64,000 bases of DNA from DASXKD01 sp963806145 (GCA_963806145.1 CAWDXD010000049.1:36551-100550); one strand, 5' to 3'. Counted from the stretch's first letter, positions 41,551-50,015 are shown. The notes: generated by a model not told the origin, from the sequence alone. Made by a program: numbers and translations.

Positions 41551-42354
41551 ATGACCGGCCGGGTCGCGGTGGTCACCGGGGCGGCGCGCGGCATCGGGGC
41601 AGCCACCGTGCTGGCCCTGGCCGCCGACGGCTGGTCGATCCTCGCCGCGGACAGTGCGGCCGACGATCCCGCGCTGCCTTACCCGATGGCCTCGCCCGCC
41701 GACCTGTCCGGGGTGGTCAGCCGGGCGAACGAGAGCGCCGGGGTACCCGGCAGGGTGCGGTCCTTCGTCGCCGACGTACGCGACCCGGATGCCGTCACGG
41801 CTGCCGTGGCCGAGGCCGAGCAGCGCTGGGGCGGCCTGGACGCGGCGATCGCGGTGGCGGGAGTTATCGCTGGCGGGGTCCCGCTCTGGGAGGTTCCGCT
41901 GGCCCAGCAACAGGCGGTGCTCGACGTCGACCTCGGCGGGGTACTGTCGCTCGCCCGGGCCGCGGTCCCCGCGCTGCTGCGCCGTCCCGCCCCCAGGTCC
42001 GGGCGGTTCCTGGCGGTCGCCTCCGCGGCGGCTACCCGCGGGCTGCCGCTGCTCGCCGCGTACTGTGCGGCCAAGGCGGGCGTCGCCGGGCTGATCCGTG
42101 CCCTCGCCGCTGAACTGGCCGACAGCGGCGTCACCGCGAACGCGGTCAGCCCGGGCTCCACTGCCACCCCGATCCTTGACCAGAGCGCCCGGCTGTATGC
42201 GCTGCCCGGGGCCCAGGCGTTCGCCAGCCAGCAGCCCGTCCGGCGGCTGCTCGACCCCGCCGAGGTGGCCGCCGTCCTGGCCTTCCTCGCCAGCCCGGCG
42301 AGCAGCGGGATGACCGGCGCCATCGTGCCGGTGGACGGGGGCCTCGCACTATGA
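41551..42354 (+). CDS. Mycofactocin-coupled short-chain dehydrogenase/reductase
   Basis: A 267-residue SDR. TGAARGIGAAT is the nucleotide motif, the active site is SAAATRG...YCAAKAG (Tyr/Lys), and VDGGLAL ends it. Between strands 2 and 3 lies the insertion YPMASPADLSGVVSRANESA, the mark of mycofactocin-linked SDRs, which hold NAD without release and need mycofactocin to reoxidise it. It sits where mftE often lies, and its stop overlaps mftF (ATGA). The alcohol substrate is unknown. An 81-bp gap follows mftC. Confidence 0.87.
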   Translation: MTGRVAVVTGAARGIGAATVLALAADGWSILAADSAADDPALPYPMASPADLSGVVSRANESAGVPGRVRSFVADVRDPDAVTAAVAEAEQRWGGLDAAIAVAGVIAGGVPLWEVPLAQQQAVLDVDLGGVLSLARAAVPALLRRPAPRSGRFLAVASAAATRGLPLLAAYCAAKAGVAGLIRALAAELADSGVTANAVSPGSTATPILDQSARLYALPGAQAFASQQPVRRLLDPAEVAAVLAFLASPASSGMTGAIVPVDGGLAL

Positions 42355-43934
42355 GCCGCGCCGGGTCGTCTCGGCGCCGTGCGGCCCACGGCGGTGCGGC
42401 CGGTGGCGGTGCGGCCGGTGGCGGTGCGGCTAGCAACGGCGCCGCTGCCCCGCCGCTGCCCGCGGGCTTCGGTGTGGTCTTCGACTCTGGCACCAAGCAA
42501 CTCGCGGAGGACATCCTGTTCGGCGGTGCGCCCGCCCGCGTGCTGCGGCTGTCCAGGACCGGCCTGGCGGCGTTGGCGGAACTGCGGGCCGGGCCGGTGC
42601 GCAGCGAGGCCGCAGGCAGGCTGGCGCGCAAGCTGACCGACACCGGCCTGGCCCATCCGCGGCCCCCTGAGCTGGCCTCCCGCCCCGGCGTGACGGTCCT
42701 CATCCCGGTCCGGGACCGCGCTGCCCTGCTCGATCGCTGCCTGTCCGCCCTGGGGGACAGCTATCCGGTGCTGGTGGTGGACGACGGATCGGAGGATCCG
42801 GGTGCGGTCGCGGATGTCGCCGCCGCGCACGGCGCGGCACTTGTGCGGCGGCCGGTCAACGGCGGCCCTGGTGCCGCGCGCAACACCGGCCTGCTCAGTG
42901 TGGCCACCGACCTGGTGGCGTTCCTGGACAGCGATTGCGTGCCCGAGCCGGGCTGGATCGAGCGGCTCGCCGCGCACCTGGCCGATCCTGCGGTGGCGGC
43001 CGCGGCCCCGCGGATGGTGGCGGTGCCGGCCAGGCCCAGCTGGGCCGGCCGCTACACCACGGCAGCCTGTTGCCTGGACCTCGGTGACGCCGAGGCACGG
43101 GTGGTGCCCGGGACCCGGGTGGCTTACGTGCCCACGGCGGCGCTCGTGGCCCGGCGTGCCGCCCTCGTCCAGGGCGCCGGGGCTGGCAGCGTCTTCGACC
43201 CGGCGCTGCGCTGGGGTGAGGACGTCGACCTGGTCTGGCGGCTGCACGCCGCGGGCTGGCGGATCCGCTACGACCCGGCGGTCCGGGTTTCCCACCACGA
43301 GCCCGACGGCTGGGCGGCACTGCTCGCGCGGCGGTTCCGCTACGGCTCCTCGGCGGCGCCGCTGGCGTTGCGGCACCCCGGCCAGGTGCCGCCGCTGGTG
43401 CTGCACCCGTGGCCGGCACTGACCGTCGTCGGCCTGCTTGCTGGCAGCCCCGCCGTGGCCAGCATCAGCTTCACCGGGTCGGTGCTGGCCATGCGCCGGG
43501 CGGTGCACCGGGCCGGGATTCCCGCCCGTGGCGTGGTGCCCGCGATGCTCACCGCGACACGGCAGACCTGGCTGGGCGTGGGCCGGTATGCCTGCCAGTA
43601 CGGCATGCCCGTGCTGGCCGCCGCGCTTGTGGCGCCGGGCGGGGCTGCCCCGGCACGGCGCTGGGCCCGGCGGGCCGCGGCCGCGTCGCTGCTGCTCGGG
43701 CCGCCGTTGACGGCCTGGTCCGCCCGCCGCCAGTCGCTGGACCCGGTCCGGTATGTGCTCGGCCACCTGGCCGACGACGTCGCCTACGGAACCGGGGTGT
43801 GGGCAGGCGCGCTGCGCGCGCGCAGCACAGCCCCGGTCCGCCCGGTCATCGCCTGGCACCCGTTCCGCGCCGGCCCGGCAAACCGCTCCGCGGACCGTGT
43901 GCCGCCCGGCCATGAAGCTGCCGGGGCCAAATGA
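42351..43934 (+). CDS. mftF: Mycofactocin glycosyltransferase (MftF)
   Basis: A 527-residue family-2 glycosyltransferase that attaches glucose units to the (pre)mycofactocin. The GT-A motifs are VTVLIPVRDRAALLDRC (about 118), VDDGSEDPG, FLDSDCVPEPGW (DxD-like) and WGEDVDLVWRLHAAGW (about 283). The C-terminal part has hydrophobic helices (TVVGLLAGSPAVASISFTG; AAAASLLLGPPLTAW) suggesting membrane contact. The N-terminal 35 residues are a Gly/Ala repeat, extra to the family. It is the last gene of the cluster. Confidence 0.93.
   Translation: MSRAGSSRRRAAHGGAAGGGAAGGGAASNGAAAPPLPAGFGVVFDSGTKQLAEDILFGGAPARVLRLSRTGLAALAELRAGPVRSEAAGRLARKLTDTGLAHPRPPELASRPGVTVLIPVRDRAALLDRCLSALGDSYPVLVVDDGSEDPGAVADVAAAHGAALVRRPVNGGPGAARNTGLLSVATDLVAFLDSDCVPEPGWIERLAAHLADPAVAAAAPRMVAVPARPSWAGRYTTAACCLDLGDAEARVVPGTRVAYVPTAALVARRAALVQGAGAGSVFDPALRWGEDVDLVWRLHAAGWRIRYDPAVRVSHHEPDGWAALLARRFRYGSSAAPLALRHPGQVPPLVLHPWPALTVVGLLAGSPAVASISFTGSVLAMRRAVHRAGIPARGVVPAMLTATRQTWLGVGRYACQYGMPVLAAALVAPGGAAPARRWARRAAAASLLLGPPLTAWSARRQSLDPVRYVLGHLADDVAYGTGVWAGALRARSTAPVRPVIAWHPFRAGPANRSADRVPPGHEAAGAK
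42393..42431 (+). repeat. 15-bp tandem repeat in mftF
   Basis: Two exact copies of GGTGCGGCCGGTGGC (42393-42407, 42408-42422) followed by a partial third (GGTGCGGCT). They code the GGAAGGGAA-type N-terminal stretch of MftF; slippage-prone. Confidence 0.75.
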
Positions 43935-44028
43935 GGCCTGAGGGGCGCAGCGCCAGCCGAAGAACCGCCGCCCTCACCCCGAAACGGCTGCCTCCCGGAC
44001 CACTCCTCCGCCCCACCTCACGTCGTGA

Positions 44029-44074
44029 TGATCATGACTTAGGTGTTCCGCTAGCAACACCTAAGTCATGATCA
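44029..44074. terminator. 19-bp-arm hairpin between convergent mftF and VWA genes
   Basis: Left arm TGATCATGACTTAGGTGTT (44029-44047) and right arm 44056-44074 are perfect complements with an 8-nt CCGCTAGC loop. It lies in the 244-bp space between two converging genes, so it can serve both as terminator. The TGATCATG core is shared with the repeat at 33096-33151. The rest of the 43935-44178 gap shows no gene. Confidence 0.75.
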
Positions 44075-44178
44075 CGAATGGGGTTGCGGTTTGGCAGCCG
44101 TCGAGCCGCGCCAGAGCGGCCATTGCACATGGTCACGATCCTGGTAGCGGTCGGGAGTCGCCACGGGCCGGGGGCGCT

Positions 44179-45255
44179 TCAGGACAGGACGCGGGTCAGG
44201 GCGGGGGCCACCTCGGTGAGCTTGCGCACCGGCTGGCTCACGCCGCCGCCCCTGCGGGCCAGGGCGGCGGCGGCCTGCTCGGCTTCGGGGGTCGGCAGCG
44301 GGCAGAGCACGTGCAGCCGGCCGATCCCGGCCAGCGCCAGCGCCGGGTCGCCGCCAGCGGTCGGCATGCAGTCGGACAGCAGCACCGCCGTCCGGTCACC
44401 GGCAGCGGTGCCGGCCATCTGGTCAGCGGCGGCGCGCAGCGCGGCCGCCAGGTCGGTCATCCCGTGCCCGCGCAGCGCCACCAGATCGCCGACGAGTTCG
44501 GCGGGATCGCGGCGGGTGCCCTGAGCTTGCAGCACGGTGACGGCGCCGCTGAACGCGATGATCGCCGGCGTGAGGCCCCGCCCGCCTCCCCATCCCCCTT
44601 CACTGGCGGCCAGGACCACGCTGGCCGCCGCGACGGCCGCGATGGCCACCGCCAGCCCCGACATGGAGCCGCTGTGGTCGATGAGCAGGCACACCGTGCG
44701 GCGGTGCGCCCGCCATGACCTGGTCACCAGATCACCCGGGTCGGGGGGCCAGAATCCGGACCAGCGGTCGAGTGTCTTCTCCAGGTCCAGGTCCCCCTCG
44801 GCCCGGCCAGCGCCGAGCCGGCGGGTGCCCCGCGCCGGTCGCTGTCCGGCAGCACCCAGCCGGAAGAAGATCCGTGCGGCGAGCCGCTGCGCCGCCGCGC
44901 GCAACTCACGGTCGGTGGCACGGGCCAGGTCGGCGAGGAGCGTTACCGCCATGTCCGGGTCGGCGGCCAGCAGTTCCGCGAGCACATCCTCGTCGAGCGT
45001 GCCCAGCTCGGGTGACAGGGCACCGAAGACTTCGTGCCTGGCGGACAGTTCGGCGCGGCCGATGGTCCGCCGGGCGCCGGTTCCGGCGCGGTCGCGGCGG
45101 ACCGCCGAGGCTGACGCCCGGCGATGGCCGGTGCCTGCCGCCCGTGGCGGCAGGCCGTCAGCTTTTCCCCGGCCGTCCCGGTACCGCGTCGTCGCCGGGA
45201 ACGCGGCCATCCGGGGGGAGCGGCGCCGGCGCGTCCTCCGGCCAGAACCCGCCAA
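44179..45255 (-). CDS. VWA-domain protein (CoxE-like) coupled to MoxR ATPase
   Basis: About 340-358 residues. The C-terminal von Willebrand A domain has MIDAS motif CLLIDHSGSMSG (about 190-201) with later Thr/Asp positions (GHGMTDLAAAL; VLLSDCMPTAGGD). The N-terminal half is helical (AELLAADPDMAVTLLADLARATDRELRAAAQRLAARIFF, in segments). MoxR-VWA pairs act as chaperones that insert metals or remodel enzyme complexes. The start is uncertain: TTG 45255 or ATG 45210, both inside the MoxR gene and neither with a clear SD. It is the last gene of the ADH-MoxR-VWA operon. Confidence 0.83.
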   Translation of the reverse strand: MAGSGRRTRRRRSPRMAAFPATTRYRDGRGKADGLPPRAAGTGHRRASASAVRRDRAGTGARRTIGRAELSARHEVFGALSPELGTLDEDVLAELLAADPDMAVTLLADLARATDRELRAAAQRLAARIFFRLGAAGQRPARGTRRLGAGRAEGDLDLEKTLDRWSGFWPPDPGDLVTRSWRAHRRTVCLLIDHSGSMSGLAVAIAAVAAASVVLAASEGGWGGGRGLTPAIIAFSGAVTVLQAQGTRRDPAELVGDLVALRGHGMTDLAAALRAAADQMAGTAAGDRTAVLLSDCMPTAGGDPALALAGIGRLHVLCPLPTPEAEQAAAALARRGGGVSQPVRKLTEVAPALTRVLS

Positions 45256-46102
45256 GGAGTTCGTCGATCACCGACTCCGGGGCGCGGTCGCAGCCGTCGG
45301 CGATCCGGATCCGCCCGGACAGCGCGGCGTGCGCGGCGTCGCGGGCCGTTGCCCGGGCCATGCCTTGCTCGCCGCGCATCCGCGCCAGGCCGGTCAGCAG
45401 CGCCACCATGTCGATCGCGCCCCGGACAGACGAGCCCATCCGGACATCCCGGTGTTCCCGGGTTGCCCGGGCCAGGGTCACCGCGAAGTTCACGACCGCC
45501 CCGTTTTCGCCCGTGACCCCGGTGGTGATCGCACGCTCGGCGGCGGCGTCCTGGTAACCGAGAACGACCCGGCAGATCCGGTCGGCGATGGCGTGGCTCA
45601 CCCGCGCGGTCCCGATCGCGTCGAACGGGTTCATGGCGGCGACCAGGCGGAACCCGGTGCCGGCGCGCACCATGCCGAGCCGGGGCACCGCGATCTCCCC
45701 TTCGGCAAGCACGGTGATCAGGACGTTGAGCGTCTCCTCCGGGACCCGGTTGAACTCCTCCAGGTACAACAGTGCGCCGGACCGCATCGCCCGCAGCAGC
45801 GGGCCGTCAGTGAAGGCGGCGGGTATGTACCCGTCGGCCAGTACCTGCGCAGGATCGTACTGTCCAATCAAACGTGCTGGCGTGAGTTCGGCGTTGCCTT
45901 CCGCGAACACCACAGCCTTGCCCGCATGACGGGCAATATCCCGCAGCAGCGTGGACTTGCCGGTGCCCGGCGGGCCCTCGATCACCACGTGCCGGCCGGT
46001 TTCCAGCGCGACCGTGAGAACCTCGCGCTCCCGCCGGAGCCCGACAATCGGCGGCGCGCGGCCCAGCGACCCGGGTGGCCCGCCCGGCTCAGGCACTGTC
46101 AT
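45158..46102 (-). CDS. MoxR-family AAA+ ATPase (CoxD/NorQ-like)
   Basis: A 314-residue ATPase. Walker A VIEGPPGTGKSTLLRD (about 40-55) and Walker B ALLYLEEFNRVPEETLNVL (about 110) with LEE, sensor 1 VAAMNPFD and arginine-finger region DRICRVVLGY are all intact. It would power the VWA partner in maturing a target enzyme. The start ATG 46102 lies inside the end of the alcohol dehydrogenase gene (14-nt overlap), and its own 3' end overlaps the VWA gene, so the three genes are tightly coupled. This makes the ADH the likely client (inference). Confidence 0.9.
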   Translation of the reverse strand: MTVPEPGGPPGSLGRAPPIVGLRREREVLTVALETGRHVVIEGPPGTGKSTLLRDIARHAGKAVVFAEGNAELTPARLIGQYDPAQVLADGYIPAAFTDGPLLRAMRSGALLYLEEFNRVPEETLNVLITVLAEGEIAVPRLGMVRAGTGFRLVAAMNPFDAIGTARVSHAIADRICRVVLGYQDAAAERAITTGVTGENGAVVNFAVTLARATREHRDVRMGSSVRGAIDMVALLTGLARMRGEQGMARATARDAAHAALSGRIRIADGCDRAPESVIDELLGGFWPEDAPAPLPPDGRVPGDDAVPGRPGKS

Positions 46103-47204
46103 GCAGGATCACGCCGCGGATGTTCTTCCCGTCGAGCAGGTCCTGGTACCCCTGGTTGACCTGGTCGAGGGTGTAGGTCGCGGTGATCAGCTCGTCCAGC
46201 TTCAGGTCACCGGCCTGGTAGAGCTCCACCATCCGCGGGATGTCGTGGAACGGGTCGCCGGAACCGAACAGGCTCCCCTGGATGCGCTTCTCGAACAGGG
46301 TGAGGATCGCGCCGGGCAGTTCGATCGTGGTCTTCGTCGGGTCGGACAGCCCGGTCACCACCACGGTGCCGCCCTTGCGGATCGCGTTGAACGCGTGCGT
46401 GACGACCTCGGAGGTCACCACCGCCACCGTGACGATCGCCTTGTCCGCGCCCACGCCGCGGGTCAGCTGGGTGATCAGTTCCTGCGCCTGCTCGGCGGTC
46501 TCGCAGCTGTGCGTGGCGCCGAACTGCTCGGCCGCCTCGCGCTTGTTGGCCAGCGGGTCGATCGCCACCACGTTCCGCGCCCCGGCCAGCGCGGCCCCCT
46601 GGACGGCATTGATGCCGATGCCGCCGATGCCGTAGATGGCGATGGTGTCGCCGGGCTCGGTGGCCGCGGCGTGCACCGCCGAGCCGAAGCCCGTCGGTAC
46701 CCCGCAGCCGATGAGCACGACCTTGTCCAGCGGCAGGTCCGGGTCCACCTTGACCGCGGAGTGCTCGGAGATGACCGCGTACTGCGAGAACGTGCCGAGC
46801 ATGCACATGCCGCCGAAGTCCTCGCCGCCGCCGTGGAACCGGTAGCTGCCGTCGGGCATGCACCCGTCCAGGAGGCTGATGCCCAAGTCACACAGGTTCG
46901 ACTTGCCAGTGGCGCACCACCGGCAGTGGCCGCAGACCGGCAGGAACGAGCAGATGACGTGATCACCGGGAGCGAGCCGAGTGACGCCAGGCCCGACTTC
47001 CTCGATGATCCCGGCGCCCTCGTGACCGCCGACGATCGGGAAGCGCGGCACGAGGTCGCCACTACGCAGATGCTGGTCCGATTGGCACAGGCCGGCGGCC
47101 ACGTACCGGATGAGCACCTCAGCGGCCTTGGGGGGATCGAGTTCCAGTTCGGTGACCTCAAAGTCCTGGCCTGTTCCGCGCACGACCGCGGCCTTGGTCT
47201 TCAT
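46089..47204 (-). CDS. NDMA/mycofactocin-dependent zinc alcohol dehydrogenase
   Basis: A 371-residue medium-chain dehydrogenase. Cys40 (AAGLCQSDQH) and GGHEGAGIIEEVGPG supply the catalytic Zn; CGHCRWCATGKSNLC is the structural Zn site. IYGIGGIGINAVQGAAL is the NAD fold. The insertion LLDGCMPDGSYRFHGGGEDFGG is typical of the NDMA-dependent alcohol dehydrogenases that co-occur with mycofactocin and keep NAD bound. Start ATG 47204 has SD AGGAGGGATCC; the longer frame is not used. It probably oxidises the alcohol produced by the nearby monooxygenase (inference). Confidence 0.9.
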   Translation of the reverse strand: MKTKAAVVRGTGQDFEVTELELDPPKAAEVLIRYVAAGLCQSDQHLRSGDLVPRFPIVGGHEGAGIIEEVGPGVTRLAPGDHVICSFLPVCGHCRWCATGKSNLCDLGISLLDGCMPDGSYRFHGGGEDFGGMCMLGTFSQYAVISEHSAVKVDPDLPLDKVVLIGCGVPTGFGSAVHAAATEPGDTIAIYGIGGIGINAVQGAALAGARNVVAIDPLANKREAAEQFGATHSCETAEQAQELITQLTRGVGADKAIVTVAVVTSEVVTHAFNAIRKGGTVVVTGLSDPTKTTIELPGAILTLFEKRIQGSLFGSGDPFHDIPRMVELYQAGDLKLDELITATYTLDQVNQGYQDLLDGKNIRGVILHDSA

Positions 47205-47392
47205 GGATCCCTCCTGTTTGCCGGACCGGCCGATGGCCGGCGCGGCCCCGGCGCATGGTGCGCCGGGCACGGTGCGTCGGGCACGCCACGCCACGACCGG
47301 CGCAGACCGATGGTGACCTTGGTTGCCACCTTAGGGCCGGTGTGTGCCGGGGACCACCCTCCCCATGCCCCTCCGGCAGCCCGCCGGAACGG

Positions 47393-48250
47393 TCAGCCGG
47401 ACAGGCCCAGTTCGGTCGCGAGGAACTTGTCGCGGGCGATCTGTGCGGCGGTGGTCAGCTGGTGGTCCGCGGCGGGGAAGAAGCCGGCCTGCGCCAGCGG
47501 CGCGGCAGCGGCGAACCGCTTGCGCACGCTGGCATTGACGAAGATGTCTCGCCCCGCCCACTGGAACAGTTCGTTGCTGCCCAGCCGTGAGACGTGCCGT
47601 ACCGGCTGAAGGCTGGTGAACAGCGCCTTGTAGCGTGCCGCGCGGCTACCGGTGAAACCCAGCCAGTACTTGACGAACCAATGGCCCCAGGTCGCGTCGG
47701 GGGTGGCGAGGACGGCGGCATGCACGCGCTGGTCGGAGTCGGCGAGCAGCGCTCCGTACATCGCCCCGTAGTCATGGCCCACGACGGCAATCCGTGACCT
47801 GCTGACATAACCCCTCGAGATGAGCCAGTTGAGGCAGGCCTGGAAGACCGCGAGCTGCCGCTTGATGGCCGTCACATCGCTCGGTTTCCCGCTGGGCGCC
47901 ACTCGCCAGGGGAAGACGCCCTGTGGCAGGAGGGACACGGCGCCCCGGGGAGCCAGCTGGATTGCCTCGGCGAGGAATTCGGTCCTGTCGCTGTGAATCT
48001 GCCCGAGCCAGTGCAGGAAGAGTATTCCGGCCTGGCTGCCGGGCTTGAGGGTGCCAGCGGACCGGACCAGGTAGGCCGGGACTGGCTGCTGGCCGGGGAC
48101 CGGCACCCGGATGTCCTGGACGCTCACCTGGGTAACCGGCGGCGACGTGGGTGTCCTGCCTGGCGGGGGTGGTGCTGTGGCCGCCACCGTTGCCAGGGCC
48201 CCCGCCACCGCAACCGCGAGGGCGGCCTTGCCGATCAGCCTGCGCACCAT
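47393..48250 (-). CDS. Exported alpha/beta hydrolase with Asp at the nucleophile position
   Basis: A 285-residue secreted protein with signal peptide KAALAVAVAGALATVAATA. The fold is dienelactone-hydrolase/acyl-esterase-like (AGILFLHWLGQ oxyanion region; nucleophile elbow IAVVGHDYGAMYGALL; AADHQLTTA with the final His). The elbow is G-H-D-Y-G, not GxSxG. Asp nucleophiles occur in haloalkane dehalogenases and epoxide hydrolases, which also use GHDWG-type elbows, so hydrolysis of a halide or epoxide, or loss of activity, are options. The gene stands alone; a good promoter lies upstream. Confidence 0.77.
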   Translation of the reverse strand: MVRRLIGKAALAVAVAGALATVAATAPPPPGRTPTSPPVTQVSVQDIRVPVPGQQPVPAYLVRSAGTLKPGSQAGILFLHWLGQIHSDRTEFLAEAIQLAPRGAVSLLPQGVFPWRVAPSGKPSDVTAIKRQLAVFQACLNWLISRGYVSRSRIAVVGHDYGAMYGALLADSDQRVHAAVLATPDATWGHWFVKYWLGFTGSRAARYKALFTSLQPVRHVSRLGSNELFQWAGRDIFVNASVRKRFAAAAPLAQAGFFPAADHQLTTAAQIARDKFLATELGLSG

Positions 48251-48295
48251 GGACCCCTGCTTCCGTCAGTTGAATAAGGCACTTTGGTGCTGACG

Positions 48296-48324
48296 AAGCT
48301 AGCGTGGGTGGTATAAGTCGTCAA
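48296..48324 (-). promoter_or_regulatory. Sigma-70-type promoter for the exported hydrolase
   Basis: On the minus strand, TTGACG (48324-48319), a 17-bp spacer and TAGCTT (48301-48296), about 45 bp before the start at 48250. A GGTATACC palindrome lies just upstream (48339-48346 region). Confidence 0.5.
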
Positions 48325-48422
48325 GGAGCTGACGCGAAGGTATACCGAATGGTTGCCCGGGCAGGTGAGCCCCCCGCCCTTGCGAACCGGCCGCCGCCAC
48401 GCAGGGGCGGGGCCCACCTGTT

Positions 48423-48989
48423 TCAGCTGGCGGCGGCGCGCTTGCGGCGGCGGTAGAGCAGGGCGGCCGCCCGGTCATTGCAGGCGGTGCAGCAGAACCT
48501 GCGTGTCTGCGCCCGGGTGCGGTCAAAGAAGACGCATTGGCAGGGCAGCGCCGCACAGGTGCCGAGCCGGCCGGTGCCCCGGTGCGCGATGTACTCGGCC
48601 AGGGCCGCCGGAAGCCGTGCCGACAGCGCCGCGAGCCCCCGTGCCCCGGGAGCCACCTGAAGCCGCAGGCCGTCGCCGGATGCCACCAGTTGCGGCACCG
48701 CGGACGCGTGCATGAGCATGGCGTTCAGCAGCGACGCCGCTTCGGCGGGCGACCTGGCCTGGAAAACAGCCCGCAGTGATTCGCGTAGCTGCCGGAGCCC
48801 GGCGAGATCCCCGGCCGTCAGCGCACCGCCGATGTCGTCACGGCCTACCGCGGCCAGCACCTCACGCAGCCAGCCCAGCCCGGACAGCCGGTCAGGCGGA
48901 TCTTCGAGCAGGTCCAGCGAATTGAGCAGCAGCACGACGAGGTCCAGGTCGGATGCTGGCTCACCCGGCCGCTCAAGCCAGTCCCTCAT
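48423..48989 (-). CDS. CGNR zinc-finger (ABATE-domain) putative regulator
   Basis: A 188-residue protein. The N-terminal ABATE-type helical region (DLDLVVLLLNSLDLLED; LRQLRESLRAVFQAR) is followed by a zinc finger: CAALPCQCVFFDRTRAQTRRF, then CCTACNDRAAAL. The usual CGNR tetrad reads CNDR here. These proteins are predicted DNA-binding regulators. ATG 48989 is chosen; an upstream GTG at 49040 gives 205 residues and cannot be excluded. No clear target nearby. Confidence 0.82.
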   Translation of the reverse strand: MRDWLERPGEPASDLDLVVLLLNSLDLLEDPPDRLSGLGWLREVLAAVGRDDIGGALTAGDLAGLRQLRESLRAVFQARSPAEAASLLNAMLMHASAVPQLVASGDGLRLQVAPGARGLAALSARLPAALAEYIAHRGTGRLGTCAALPCQCVFFDRTRAQTRRFCCTACNDRAAALLYRRRKRAAAS

Positions 48990-49160
48990 ATAGCCCGTCA
49001 ACCCGCATGCTCCCTTGCCCTCGGCCGCGCTCCCGGCCACGGGAGGCCATGGTACGGCGGCTCATGGCGCGAGGCCTATCATCGCCTCCCGGCCAGCAAC
49101 GCGCACCTGACCTCGGCCGGACACTCGGGCAGGAGGGCCGGGTGTGCGGATCCGCCGGTG

Positions 49161-50015
49161 TCACGTTCCGGCGGGCTGGGCCGGAGTGAGGCCGGTCAGC
49201 TTCTCGCTGATGTCCCACAGCTTCCGCGCCGCCGCATCGTCGCGGGCGGCGGCCGACGGTTCCCGCCGCTGCCGTTTGACGTAGTAGCCGCCGGTCTCCC
49301 CCGCGACATCGGGCGAACTGGCCAGGTAGACGATGGTGTCCGCGCCGCGCTCGGGCGAGAGGAGGAACGGGCGGGCGAGCGTCAGGCCGAACCGCAGCAG
49401 CGGCCTGCTTTCCCGGCCGAACCCGGTCCGCACGACTCCCGGGTGCGCGCAATTGGCGGTCACCCCGGTGCCGTCGAGCCTGCGGGCAAGCTCGCGGGTG
49501 AACAGGATGTTCGCCAGTTTGCTGTTGGCATACGAACGCCAGCTATTCCATCCGTGCTCCAGGCTGGGGTCATCGAGGTCAAGGCTGGCAGCGGAGTGCG
49601 CGTCAGAGGTGACCGTGACCACCCGCGCGGGCGCGGACCCGGTCAGTTTCGGCAGCAGCAGGTTGGTCAGCAGGAACGGCGCCAGATGATTGACGGCGAA
49701 GACATGCTCGAAGCCGTCCTTGGTCACCCGGCGCTCGCCTAGCACCAGGCCGGCGTTGTTGATGAGAACGTCGATACGCTCCAGCGAGGCCAGCCGCCCG
49801 GCCAGCGCGCGCACCTGCTCCATCGAGGCGAGATCGGCTATCTCCACCTTCGGCGGCACCGTTGCCGCTGCGCCAATCGCGGCCGCGGCTGCCTCGGCGC
49901 GGCCTTGGTCGCGCCCGACCAGCACGACCAGGGCGCCCATCTTTGCGAGCGCGGCCGCTGCCGCCTTCCCGATCCCGGAGGTCGCGCCGGTGACTACGCA
50001 AACCTTGCCATTCAT
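49161..50015 (-). CDS. Short-chain dehydrogenase (retinol-dehydrogenase-like SDR)
   Basis: A 284-residue classical SDR. TGATSGIGKAAA (residues 9-20) binds NAD(P), INNAG is at about 85-89, and the active-site YANSK (Tyr/Lys) at about 160. HPGVVRTGFG follows. The closest type is the WWOX/retinol dehydrogenase group, acting on hydrophobic alcohols or aldehydes, with unknown substrate here. Starts at ATG 50015; single gene. Confidence 0.88.
   Translation of the reverse strand: MNGKVCVVTGATSGIGKAAAAALAKMGALVVLVGRDQGRAEAAAAAIGAAATVPPKVEIADLASMEQVRALAGRLASLERIDVLINNAGLVLGERRVTKDGFEHVFAVNHLAPFLLTNLLLPKLTGSAPARVVTVTSDAHSAASLDLDDPSLEHGWNSWRSYANSKLANILFTRELARRLDGTGVTANCAHPGVVRTGFGRESRPLLRFGLTLARPFLLSPERGADTIVYLASSPDVAGETGGYYVKRQRREPSAAARDDAAARKLWDISEKLTGLTPAQPAGT

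Noticed and set aside
42393..42431. Short tandem repeat as a possible CRISPR-like element
   Set aside because: Only 2.6 units of 15 bp, no spacers, and in frame within mftF.
41679..43913. Long minus-strand frame opposite the SDR and mftF
   Set aside because: Antisense shadow of two recognised genes; composition Arg/Pro/Gly/His-rich.
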